Source of the DNA: Cyanoderma ruficeps
Lineage: Eukaryota > Chordata > Aves > Passeriformes > Timaliidae
NCBI GenBank assembly: GCA_008694505.1
Contig: VZDJ01004378.1
Coordinates: forward strand, 23,964,849-24,028,848
DNA length: 64,000 nt
Direction: 5' to 3'
The position numbers and the translations under genes were made by a program. Positions 1-11,800 of this stretch are shown piece by piece (position 1 is the stretch's first letter; every line of letters starts with the position of its first letter). The notes beneath the pieces were generated by a model, which made no database searches, was not told the DNA's origin, and saw nothing but the letters and a program-made list of their open reading frames with translations.

Positions 1-150
1 GATTTTGTCACTTGCAAATTACATGAGTCATCTCAGAAAAGTGTTGATGAGAAATCTATGCTACACAAGAATGTAATTCTTTGTAAAACACATGTTTTAC
101 AGAAATAAAGGTTAGGACCAGATATACTTTTAATGTAGATTTAGACTGTT

Positions 151-219
151 TTATATATACATATATACATATATATATATATGCACACACACACATATAT
201 ATACATATATATATATATA
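151..219. repeat. compound TA/CA microsatellite
   Basis: Alternating TA runs broken by CA steps, with a central (CA)6 block, make a compound dinucleotide repeat of about 70 bp. It accounts for the tyrosine/isoleucine/cysteine-rich open frame on the minus strand over this place, which should not be read as a gene. Confidence 0.9.
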
Positions 220-2248
220 AATTAGAACTAAGAACAATCCAAGAATTCATCTTGCTATATAGAAACCTCTTGCTGATTGCAAAGAAGGTGGAAAATTGAA
301 ACAAGAAAATACATAATCATCTGTAAATCTTCAACATTTCCTGGATGAAATTTCTGTGTCCTTCACATTTAAAGTATTTTGGTATTACAAGATTTTGACA
401 AGTTACAATTCCCCTAAATAAATATTTTCAAACAGTATCCTTTGGCACCTTGTCATCCATGACTCTTACACACATATATTTTTAATACGACTGTATCTCT
501 AAATCTAAAGGACAATTTCTTAAATTCTTAAGCCTACTTTTCCATGTTTTGAAGAAGATGTTTTATTACACTGCTTTTTCTTCTTCTTTGCCAAAATATA
601 AAAGAATTTGGATTAAAAATAACATACAAACCCACAACTTTTCAATTTAAGCAACTACCCTGTAAGTAATGGCTATGGGTATGTGTATGTTTAAATTTAA
701 TCTTAAATTTAAGCCCTCACAAAGCTAAGGATTGAAGGGAAACAACATCAACAATGTAGATAAATAACCGAATCAAGAGACACGAATTGAAATTATTAAT
801 TAACCAGTGAATTATGATAAAATAATATTGTCATTTAAAGTGGAAGGAAATTGAACAGGACACCTTTTAGTTTTAGTCTTCAAGCAAAATATAAGAAACA
901 GTGAAACAGAAGCCTATCAAAATGTTAGAAGAAATACTAATAAGAGAAAAGAAATGTTTGCATAGGAAAGTTGACTAATGAATCTTTGGTAGTTATACAT
1001 TATGAATTAATCGTGATAGATAGGCAGTTGTCAGTAGGTAACTGATGAAAGAAGAAAAAGAAATTAGGGAAAGAAATCAAAGGAAGCTCATTTCATATGA
1101 GATGGTCCACAGCTTGATTCACTGCTAAAAAATAACTGAGTTTGTCTAATAGTGATGCTTGAAAAAGAAATAGACCCAGGATATTAAAAAGACATTGGTG
1201 TGTTGGAAAAATATGCTTCCCGTACGTGTAATTAAAACTGCTCTCTCCTGATAGAGAGTAAAGTAAGTCCTGAGCACCTCATGCCTATGGCAAACATCAG
1301 AAATATAATCATCAGAATCCTAGATTATTTTAAAAACCTTATTATAAAATCAAAAACTTTAAAGAGAGATATCTACTTCAACTGAAATGTTGGGTGGAAA
1401 AACAAGGGTGTTTCTTTAAAATTATTACTAATTAATATATCTCAGGACATTTTCATAGATTTTAGATTGACTCAATACACTTGCCCCTTTTTTAAAGCTT
1501 TTACTGCATTATATTTTCTGCATTCGATATCTTCCTTCATTACTTTTAATCCACTTTCTTTCCATCTTTGGAATTAGATATAAGTTTATAGTCTTTTATA
1601 GGCCTATTTTTAGACTTGGAACCACCTCCCAGAGAGTATAAGTATTTTCAAGCTGCTCCCAGGTCTGCTGGAAACGTATCTTTTCTCTGATGAATCCTAT
1701 CCTTAACATGTTGCTGCACTTCAGTAGTAAATTTCTGTGTACAGTAAATCAACCTATATTTTTCCGTCTTTTGCTTTTAGACTGTTCATGGAAACTCACA
1801 GTTCACATCATATATTGTGTCGTGCTCTGTTGTAACCTTTTGGTATCTCTCTTTTTTAGGACTGGCTGAGAAAAAAAAATTTCCAAAGTTTTGACATCAG
1901 TTTTTATCCAACATTACAATGTAAATAAACAAAGTTGATAATTTTTTTGTGGGAAAGGAAAATAAAAATAACAATTCCTGTAATGATGTACTGAATGGAT
2001 TGATTTCTTTTGGATGAATGAAAGTTCAAGATCCCTCTCATCTTATTGAGAGAGAAACTCAATTGCTGCTCACCCATCAGGTAAGGAAGCAGTGTTCAGG
2101 CTGTAAAGGTATCTACTTCTTTTGATATTATGTTCCTTATTTTATCAAATATTCCAGAGGAGATAGAAAAGGTAAAAATCACAAATCTTTTATCTATTGC
2201 ATGGGAATATCACAAAAGTGAAACAAAGTGAACTCAACTCCAAAAATC

Positions 2249-2278
2249 AGAGGAGGAGGAGGTGGGAGAGAGAGAGAG
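2249..2278. repeat. GA-rich purine tract
   Basis: Four GAG units followed by GGTGGG and a (GA)6 run give an uninterrupted purine strand apart from one T. It is a simple repeat and explains the proline run in the antisense open frame. Confidence 0.8.
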
Positions 2279-3838
2279 CAGTATTTTTGTCTACAGCCTC
2301 TACAGACCAGAAAGGATTCCTTGTCATTGTTTGCATGCAGATATGACAAGACATTCAGTCTCAGGAAAGCTTCCACAATTTAAAATTATTCCTTTAATAA
2401 AACAGCTTTTTTTTTTTTAATGAAAATATGTATATTCACTAACCTGACATTTGTCCATTTTATTTAATAATTCTCAACTATACCTCTTACATAAATCATG
2501 TATAAAATAATATAAAGGCAGTTAAAAACTTATCTGAATTTCTATTATCACAACTGCACTAGTTGACTAAGTTTTCATCTAAAACTTGCAAACCAAGAAT
2601 TATATGTAGTACAGGAAATACAGAATAAGAATTTATTATATAGCAGGTCACCATCAAAATATCCATTTCTCTTCTTACACACTGTGTGGGAATAATCTTT
2701 AATATCCCCAAAAATGGCAGGCTTTCAGTTTACAAAGAATGATTCCTTTTTCATAAATAAAAAGCTAACTTCTAATTGCTTAAACATATATTTACATATA
2801 CTGAAAATCAAAAACAAACCTATGCAACAAACCTATGAATTCTATGCAATTATTCAGGTAGGTTAATCTATTTGAAATTATATTACAAATAGGCAAAATA
2901 AGTAAAACATTGCTGGAAAATAGACTGTACTTAGGATTCCTATCATCTCCTCTTTGAAAAGTTCTTTTTGGCATGTCCTGGATTATTTTTTTCTCTTTAT
3001 ATTTATTTTTCATAATTATTACTATTGGAAAAGGACACAAAGTAATAGAAATAACTGATTTTAAAAACATGCTTCTACAAAAAAAACCAAACACAGCTAC
3101 TGTGGCAAAAGTATTTGTATTACAATAGACCAGTGGAATGAAGCAGCTGGTTAAGTAGAAAGAAGTAAAATCTTTCAGTTAATGAGTTACCTCAGTAGCT
3201 GAGTTTTTTCAATGATGACATAAAAAAATAAATCTTGAATAATAAGAACTCATTATTATGCTTCTAAGAGTGATCTTTTTCACAGCATGTATTGCCTCCA
3301 TTTTCAGTCTCATTTTGTAGAATACCATGACATGCATAAGATACTAGTTATGACTGGTTGCTAGTCATATTAATATTCTACCTTGTATATTCTCCACCTA
3401 TTGCTAAATCAAACCATAGAGCTAACTTCTTCCTCTTCACATGAGTAGTCCTCTGCACCTTCACAGCCAAACTTATAAGCATATCCAACAAATCCTACTT
3501 CCGTGTTGATAAAATATTAATTTTGATAAAATTATCATTAGGGCACATCTGCAGCTGTCTCAGTGAGAGGTGATCATCACTTGAAGATAGGGAACCTGCA
3601 GTGTCAATGACAATTGCAATCAGAAAATAAATTGTTCTTTTTCCTTTTATTTCCTTTTTTTCACTTGAAAGCATGTGTAATGAATTGAGTCATGACTGAG
3701 TCACGCATTGTATCTGGAAATAAATTCATTGGTAAATGAAAACAACTATAGGGGACAGAAACAGAAGCTACAGGATCTGTAGACAAAACCAATATGTCAT
3801 TTAATGCCAAATACCTTAACAAAAAGACATCAGAGAAG

Positions 3839-4772
3839 CATAGAATCATTGAATTGTTAAGAATTATAGACTTTAAGGATATCTAAGATCACATCAACCA
3901 TTATCACAGCACTGCCCTGTTCGCCATTAAGCCATGTCTTCAAGTGACACATGTAGGTGATTTTTCCACACTTCTAGGGAGGAAGATTCCACCGATCTCT
4001 GGGCAGCCTGTTCCAGCGCTCAATAACTCTTTTAGTGAAGAAGTGAGGTCTTCACTCAACCTTTTCTTCTCCAGACTGAACAGCCCCAGCTTTCTCAGCC
4101 TGTCTTCACAACGGAGGTGTTCCCGCCCTCTGATCAACTTCACAGCCCTCCTCTGGACTTGCTCCAAAATTTGCATGTCCTTATCACCTTGGGAACACCG
4201 GAACTGAATGCAATACCACAGGTGGGGTCTCACAAAAGCAGAGTAGAGAGGTAGAATCATCTTTGAATTGCTGGCCATGCTGCTTTTGATACATCCCAGG
4301 GTTCCATTGGCCTTCTGGGCTGTGAACACACATGGATAGCTCATTGAGTTTTCCATCACCCTCAAGCCTTTCTCTACAGGGCTGCTTTCAATCACTTCTT
4401 CTCTCAACTTGTGGCTGGGATTGCCATGACCCAGGTGTAGGACATGGCACTTGGCCTGGTTGAACTTCATGGGGCTCACATGGCCCCACCTCTTAAGCCA
4501 GACAAAGTCCCTCTGGGTGTCCCCTCCCTGCAGTGTGTCACCTGCACCTCATAGCTTGGTCTCTTCAGTGAACTTGCTGAAGGTGTGCTTCATCCCACTG
4601 TCCATGTTTCCAATAAAGACGTTGAACAATATTGGTCCCAGTACTGATCCTTGAGGGACTCCACTGGTCACTGGTCTCCACATGGACAATGAGCTGTTGC
4701 CCACCACTCTTTGTACGTGGTCATCCAGCCAGCTCTTTATCCACTGAGTGGTCCATCCATCAAATCCTCGTC
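3839..4772 (-). mobile_element. CR1 LINE, 5'-truncated, copy 1
   Basis: On the plus strand the block opens with CATAGAATCATTGAATTG, the reverse complement of the CR1 3' terminal octamers. It then reads through the CR1 3' region and the C-terminal part of ORF2 in reverse. Landmarks are the strings encoding NQAKCHVLHLG, YSAFVRPHLWYC and LRKLGLFSLEKKRL. Similarity fades near 4772, after the segment ending in CATCCATCAAATCC. The copy is 5'-truncated, as most CR1 copies are. Compared with other CR1 copies it lacks roughly 165 bp between the GLFSLEKKRL region and the stretch just before the 3' UTR. Confidence 0.93.
3940..4479 (-). pseudogene. CR1 ORF2 C-terminal remnant
   Basis: An open frame of 179 codons survives inside CR1 copy 1. 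CR1 ORF2 encodes an endonuclease plus reverse transcriptase; only the part after the catalytic palm is present, so no YxDD box and no endonuclease remain. Visible family landmarks are MKFNQAKCHVLHLG near residues 4-17, LPLYSAFVRPHLWYC around residue 75-90, and LRKLGLFSLEKKRL near 125-140. After about residue 145 the normal CR1 sequence is skipped and the frame runs into out-of-frame 3' region sequence, the result of an internal deletion. The methionine at the start is simply the first ATG in the fragment. It is not expected to make a functional protein. Confidence 0.85.
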
Positions 4773-5634
4773 TTATTTATACTTTTAAATTAATAAACAG
4801 TAAAATTTTTCAAATTCTAATGCCGTATTTATCTAGTAGAAGGTTTAGTTCTCTTCTTCCCCAAGCCATACCATCAAATAAATTGTTTCTGATTTTATAC
4901 CTCTGTGATTTTGCTTCAGTGCGTGGTGTTCTTGTCACAAGAGGTGATGAACTTGTGAACAAACAAGACTGATACATCCATATCACATCAGTCCTGACAA
5001 AGGCCAATGTTGCAAATAGTCCCATATACTCATGTACCATATATGCATGCACAATTCATACGCACTCCTGCTTTAGCAATATCCTATGGAGCTTCTCTTA
5101 TTTTCCACATGCCTAGTTATTTATCTTAGAGAACACATATGAGTCTTGTAGCTTTTGTATTTTTATGCCTATTGAAAGGTTTTAGAACTGTTTGGGCTGA
5201 CATATTAATGTGTTTGTTTTGGGGTTTTTAACAGTGAAACCATTTATTATTTGTACTTATGAAATAATATACAGTAAAGATTTATAAAATTGAATGCAAT
5301 ATTTAGCTAGGTTTTTTTGAATGTTAATCCACAAAGGCCTGCATCTGAAACTATTATATTAATCTGTATATCAAATGTTAGTTTTTGTTTCTCAAGGTAT
5401 TGAAACCTTTTTTTTTTCAATTAGTATTTTAAGTGAGCATATGTTTTATTTACAAATTCTAACAAAAATAGTAGTGATTTAGTCTCTCCACCCTCCTTCA
5501 AATTGCATTAACTAAAAAAATTGTATGAACTAAAAAAATATGACCAATTGACTAGCTCAGTTCCTGTGGGTGGAAAAATATGAGTATTAAAATAATTATT
5601 GTGAAGAAAGACAAGATCTTCACAGATCATGTGC
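4773..5634. other. AT-rich spacer between two CR1 copies
   Basis: There is no CR1 similarity and no recognisable gene in this stretch. Short open frames on both strands around 4800-5050 overlap each other and have no family features. Confidence 0.6.
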
Positions 5635-6335
5635 CACAGAATCATAGGACAGTTTGGGTTGGAGGGAGCCTTTAAAGATCATCTATTCCAATCCCTAAGG
5701 GCATCTTCAATTAGATCAGGTTGCTCAGAGCACTGTCCAACCTGGCTTTGAATGTTTCCAGGGAAACATCTACCATCTCTCTGGGCAATCTGTGCCAGTG
5801 CTTCACCAGCCTCTCTGTTAAAAATTTCTTCTTTATATCTAGTCTTAATTTATACTGTATTAGTTTAAAACCATTATCCCTTTTCCTGTCATTACAGGCT
5901 CTCTTTCTTATCAGCCTCCTTTAAGTACTGAAAGGCTGCAATAAGGTCATCCCAGGCCTTCTTTGCTCCAAGCTGAACAATCCCAAATTTTTCAGCCTTT
6001 CCTCGAGGCAGACATGCTTCATCCCTCTCATTATCCTCATGACCCTCTTCTAGACGTGCTCCAACAGCTCTTTCCTGTACTGGGGCACCAGGGTTGGATG
6101 CAGTGCTCCAGATGGGGTCTCCCAAGGACCGAGGATAGGGGCAGAATCCCCTCCCTCTGCCCGATCATGTTTCTTTGGAGGCAGCCCAGAACACAGGTGG
6201 CTCTCTGGGCTGTGGGTGCACATTGGCAGTTCATGTTCAGTTTTACATCCTTCTCAGTAGTAGTACTCTTCATCTCCAAAGCTGTGTTTATATTCAGAGT
6301 TGCACTGAACCTGGTTCAGCACCTGCATGTCATCT
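5635..6335 (-). mobile_element. CR1 LINE, 5'-truncated, copy 2
   Basis: It starts with CACAGAATCATAGGACAG, followed by TTTGGGTTGGAGGGAGCC and the usual reverse-strand CR1 3' region (the GTTGCTCAGAGC and TCTCTGGGCAATCTG segments). It then runs through the ORF2 C-terminal region in reverse. The far end, around AACCTGGTTCAGCACCTGCATG, is strongly decayed. Unlike copy 1, it keeps the region between the GLFSLE part and the 3' region. The orientation is the same as copy 1 and the two are about 860 bp apart; they differ in sequence and look like independent insertions. Confidence 0.92.
5892..6279 (-). pseudogene. CR1 ORF2 C-terminal remnant, frameshifted
   Basis: Two overlapping minus-strand frames carry pieces of the CR1 ORF2 C-terminus. 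One, at 6037-6279, has the NMNCQCAPTAQRATCVLGC and LGRPHLEHCIQPW segments, equivalent to the family's RPHLEYC block. The other, at 5892-6125, carries the part ending in DDLIAAFQYLKEAD. The switch between them shows at least one frameshift. No catalytic residues of the reverse transcriptase are included. Confidence 0.75.
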
Positions 6336-7934
6336 ACAATTTACAGTTAGAAATGTCAGGATTAAGAAAATGAATTTACTGACTAAGGAAGCTTATTCCA
6401 AACTGAGGGAATGGTATTTGAAAATATCTTCTGAGCCTGAAGCAATTAAAAAATAAGAATAGATGATGATGCGGGAATTTGTCTAGCATGGTGTTTTGGG
6501 GTATGCAATTACCTTTGACAATGCACTGAAAAATTGGATCACTGGTTTACAAATTTAGGGAGAAAATTTGAGTTCTTTTTGTACTGAAGTTTATTATGTT
6601 AATTCCAACATTTAAAATCAGAAACGTATAATAAGAATGTACATCTTCATCAATATCAAAGCAGCTAACAAATTCATATTCATGAGAGGAACATTTTCAG
6701 ACAACATATTCATTGGTTTAACAGCCTTTGATAAAGATATTCTCAAAGTCTTTTTAATTCTACTGTACATCTGACAGTACCTAAGTATTGATCCAGGTGC
6801 TCAAAGCACAAGTATGGCTGTTTTATTACAGACATTTGAAGGTAGTACTTTTATGCCAAGAATTCTCAGTTTTAAAAAGCTTTCTATGACATTTGAATTC
6901 ATATGTTCTCTGAAAGTCCTCAGAATTTCCATGTTTTTATTGATGACTTCAGTCCCTAGAGGAGATACAATTTGTTTTGCAATTAATCATGTTCTGTTAA
7001 AACTGTATCTGCATTAAATTAATGGCAATTCTTATATAAATCATAGTAAGTAAATACCTTTTCAACTACTATTACTGCAAAATGGAATGATATAATTGAT
7101 TTTTCAATCTGACAGATTAGTACGATACAGTTCAAACGAACTCTAATTGAGGCCAAGAAAGAAATGAATCTATTCAAGCATCAAGAGTAAAACAAAATAC
7201 TGATTTAGTTTAACAGCAAATTAACAAGCTAGGGGACCTGTCTGCAGATCACATTTCATATAAGATTAATTCCTGGTGCTCCAGAATGGATTGAAACACG
7301 CAATTATAATAATTAGCAGCAATTTTGCCCCCTACAAGGATTCAAGGGTGGGAAAGTTACTTTATGAAATTATTACTCTCAAGACAACCTATGAAAATAA
7401 ATTCAAAGAGGAGGAAGTACATAAAGAAGCTGCTTACTGCAGAAATTCAGGGTTCTTTGCCACTTGACTGACAATGCATACAAATGATATCTGCTCATAC
7501 CACTTCAGTGTTTATTACAAATCACTGCTGTACTCACAATTTGTGAAACAGACATAATGAATCAAGAAAACAGTCATACATCATTTCCACTACATTTAAA
7601 GTTAAAAATATTATCTAGTTATGATTTTTTGTAGAGATATTCTAAATATAGTCCATATAGGCAACTATGCTGCAATTATCAAAACATAAAAGATACAGAA
7701 AAACTCACAAAAATTGTGTGGATCTGCATAAAATTCCTATTTCCTTAGAAATTATTGGGAATTTGCCTCTAATTCATAAGCTTGGTGTTTCATCTTTGCC
7801 TTGCAGCTTCTACTTTTTTTTTTAAACTTAACATTAGAATCCAAAGAATACACTCTTGCCAAAGTAGAATTTTGAAAAAAATTAAAATTAAGTATTCATC
7901 TTTATGTAATATTTTTTCTAATTTACATTTATTT

Positions 7935-7952
7935 GTGTGTGTGTGTGTGTGT
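7935..7952. repeat. (GT)9 microsatellite
   Basis: Nine uninterrupted GT units are flanked by T-rich sequence. Confidence 0.9.
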
Positions 7953-8784
7953 TTAGTCCTTTAGACAGACAAGATAAAAGATAAAAAATGCTTTTAGAGG
8001 GAAGAAATTAGGGCAGGACAGGAAATGAAATTACAAATACAAATATTTCTAATTTTCCACTGCAAGAAAATTATCTTGCTGACTTTTTAGACTTAACATA
8101 ACATTGAAATCTTTTACATGGCTTTATGTTTTGAAGTTTCTTACATGTAAGTAAGTGTGTATGAAGATAATTTTGAAAAAGTTTAATGGTGAAAAATCCT
8201 CTTGGATAGGGTAATTTCAAACTTTGTGCCATCACATGAGAAAAATACAATATGAGTTGATATAAAATTATGTGAAAAATGTGCTAATATCTTCCAATGC
8301 AACTGAATTACCCATTCTTCAGTGGATGAGTTATTCAGAAAGATATTTATTAAACAGTACTAAAACGAGATAGTAGTTAATACCCAATTTACTGGTTTAG
8401 GATTTTCTGTTTTAAAAAAATGATTGCAAATGAGGAACATTTCACTCCAAATGAGCTGAACAGCTGCATGTAGAAAGCATTTTCAATTTGGAATTGAACT
8501 AATAAACATATTCTTGAGTATCACCTATTAATATTGAAAGCCTAGATATTTCAATGTAAAGCTTGGGAGAGCAAGCGTTGAGTGCCATAATACTGAAAAG
8601 AGCAAATGCAGAGAAGAAAATGGACCAAACTCAAGGCAACTTCACCATCTCATACTGGAAATTAAATCATCCATGTTCTCTGTACAATGTTCCATAAAAT
8701 ACATTTTCCAAGTAAAACTTTACAAACAGAAATAAGAGTAAAGCTTCCATAAGCACACTAGGAGAAAATTAAAAGTATTTTTTT

Positions 8785-8841
8785 GGGAAGGCGTGGGGGG
8801 AGGTGGGTGGGGAGTGGGAGATGGTGGCAAGGGGAGCATGG
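8785..8841 (+). repeat. G-rich tract with G-quadruplex pattern
   Basis: In strongly AT-rich surroundings this tract has G runs at 8795-8800, 8805-8807, 8809-8812 and 8816-8818, separated by loops of 4, 1 and 3 bases. This meets the usual G3+N1-7 pattern on the plus strand. A further GGG at 8785-8787 lies just before it. Confidence 0.75.
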
Positions 8842-11800
8842 GTAAGAGAATGATGTTTTAAATGTTGGTGCTGGAGAGGATTAGTGAAATACAGATCTGC
8901 ATTATTTGTGCTTCCTGCCTCTTAACCAAAGCACATTCCTTGGAATATTGAGAATTTGTTAGGTATAAGTGTGATCTTCACAGCAAGCTATTCCTTTCTC
9001 TTACATAACAGAGGAGAAACACTGTTAAAATAACTGACACTTACAGTTTGTGCCTTTACTAGCTCTCCTACAATACCTATTACTCATCCTCCCCCCCAAA
9101 ATTATCATATAGTTCTTAACGCTTTCAGAGTTGGTACAATGTACTTCAATTGAGTATTTGAGGAAGGAAATTCATCACATTGAATCAACATGTGTCAAAA
9201 CAAACTAGACACAGTACATTTTTTCTCTTTTTCTCACAGTGTATTTTTGGAGTACCAAAATAATACGATTTGATAAATATTACCTGACCAATAGGCTTGA
9301 AAGCCTCTAAGACCAAGGTCCAAAACTGATCTAGAGTTGGATCCACCTTTCACTGAAATAAATGGTAAAACTCTTCTCAAGTTTGGCCAAGTCACTTAGA
9401 ACTCCTGAACAAAAGTTCCATAATCATAAAAAATACATTTCATATAAGATCTTGAGAACTGCCAGAGAAAAAGTTTTGTATGGGGGGTTTTTTGTCTGCT
9501 GAGATCTGTCTCAAAATTGTACAGATTTCTTCTTTTTATTTCCACATTTTTATGTATTTTCCAGTTAGTTCATGAAAGTAGGATAAAAGGTGGTGCACAT
9601 CAGAATTTTTTCTTGATGTATTATCTTTCAGGACTTTTGTGATCCTGGATGATATAAGACTGGTACAGAAGTACAGTATTAAAGTCATATTTAGACTGCT
9701 TTTTTGGCGATTATACATATGTTATTTGACATATTTTTAAATCCCATAAAAGAATGAAGGATGCATCACTTAATTGCAGTTTGGATTAGTTTTCCTTCTC
9801 TTAATAAATACTGCATTTATATGTGGTTTTCCTATTCACAGGCAATGAGGAAGTAAGAATTAAAAGTATATTATCATAACAAAGGGCAAAACTGGAAATC
9901 AAGTCTCAGAGATGTTAAAAGTTAAGAGAAGAGAAACAGTACCTACATCTCATATTTTTTAATATAAAGATGACATGAATTTACAACTCTTCAACATTTT
10001 CAGATGGGATGTATTAAAAATTATGTCAGTTAACAAGCATAAGGACGAGTATCAACAGTAACTCAAATCATCTCCAGTCAACTTTCCCACTTACAGAGAA
10101 TTTTCATTTTCAAAATATAGGATGTACTTATAATGTTAAATCAACAACTCACGGAATGACTCAGCTTTTGCTCTCAGGCTTCTGAACTTTGGAAGCTTTT
10201 CAAAATAATTTCTAAGCCACACAAACTTTCTGAAAACTTAATTCACACTTCTTAAAAGGCCATTATCTAAGGATACAATCAAAAGTAAAAATGCGTAATA
10301 GAATCCTGTTTCTCTGTACACAAATCTCTAGATCCTACATCAGGCTGGATGAGTTGCTACTCATTTATTTGGGAGACAAAAAAAAAATAATAGAAGTAAC
10401 TGAAGGAAACCTATCCAAATGGTTGATAAGTGGTGAAGTAACTTGAATTGATCCATTGTATATGTGTATGAAACATCTATAACAATTACTTGACTGGAAT
10501 ACTCAGGGACAGATTTTCGGGCTTTTTTCTGCACTTTGTCCAGGTTTTTGTTTTAATCACCTAATAGATCATGAAAAGGTTTATACTTTATGTAAACCTC
10601 AAAACCACCACTACAAAATCTGCAAATCTGCACGGCTTCCTTTGCCTTTTCATTTGCCCATGACAGAAATAATTAAAAAATATTAACAAGGTTTTTATTA
10701 GATAAACCTTGTAGAAAGTAGGCTGTGTAATGTTTATATACCCTCACTATAACATACCTTGGTCCTGAGGCAACTTAATGTGGATTCAGTACTCCAAATA
10801 ATCATAGAAATTATTTTGTAACGTACATCAGAGTAACTCTTTTTTAATGCAAAAGGACAATTTCATTCCAGCTGAGAGGAGTGCCTCATTAGTGTGATTA
10901 CAGTGGACTATGATTAACAAATCTTGGCAGAAAAGAAACATCTTATTATTATTTTGTCACCACATAGCACAGTGTAAAGACTTTTGAAAAATTCTTTCTT
11001 TGATGTGATGTTTTCTTTTATTTTGCCTTTCCTTTTTCATTTGATTCCTTAATGTCAGGTTAAGAATTAGGCAAGCATGTAAAGTTGAGATGAGAGTCAT
11101 GTTCTACTCACTGTTATACAGTTCATAAGTGTAGATGTATGTATTTCTGTCTCATCCACTTAGACTCCATGCACAATATTATAAAATCAACTTTTCCCAC
11201 ATCTTGCAAAGTTATTCAATATTTGAAAGCTCTATACTCACTTTACACTCTTCTTTTTTACCTAATTCGGAAAAATTCCTAGGTACTGTATTTCAATTTA
11301 GGTGAATATAGCAAATTCACCTAAATTTAAATAAATAAATACATAAATTTAGAAAGAAAAATAAAGGCGGGTGAATGCTATGTATCACATATTTGCCACC
11401 AGTATCCTTGCTGTATTCAATCCAGAGAAAACCCTAGAAATATAGGGAAAAATAGATGGTGTTTCATAGATATTTTTCTCTGCTTTGTTTTCTTATTCCA
11501 ATTTAAATGTGTGGGAAAAAAAGTGTTGGAACTAAAATAAGCCCAGTTAAAAAGAAAAAGACAATATGCAAAGTTTTTGGTGAATATTAATTTGTTAGTT
11601 TATATTCATATTAGCCAAAGATCAAAATAATTATAAAGACCCTACATCTAACTACAGAAGATACATTAGAAAAAAATTGTCCAGGCAAAAAGCACAGCTA
11701 GTGTACACCACATAAATACTTCACAAATAAATATTCAAGAAGAAATAGCATTTTAATTAGAACTTAACAGTTATATTTACACTCACTTCAGCAAAATAAC

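Larger units (their letters stand above)
1..3838. other. AT-rich DNA without a recognised gene
   Basis: No reading frame here resembles a known protein; the open frames are at most about 100 codons and rich in residues expected from AT-rich DNA. The block holds a TA/CA microsatellite near its start and a short GA-rich tract near 2.25 kb. A short stretch around 3541-3630 has E-box-like words (CATCTG, CAGCTG) and reads less randomly than its surroundings, but this alone does not define an element. Confidence 0.6.

Noticed and set aside
56..304. 82-codon minus-strand frame rich in Y, I and C
   Set aside because: It is a translation of the TA/CA microsatellite.
3944..4207. 87-codon plus-strand frame
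   Set aside because: It is antisense to the CR1 ORF2 remnant in copy 1.
5963..6373. 136-codon plus-strand frame
   Set aside because: It is antisense to CR1 copy 2; the sense strand carries the CR1 protein features.
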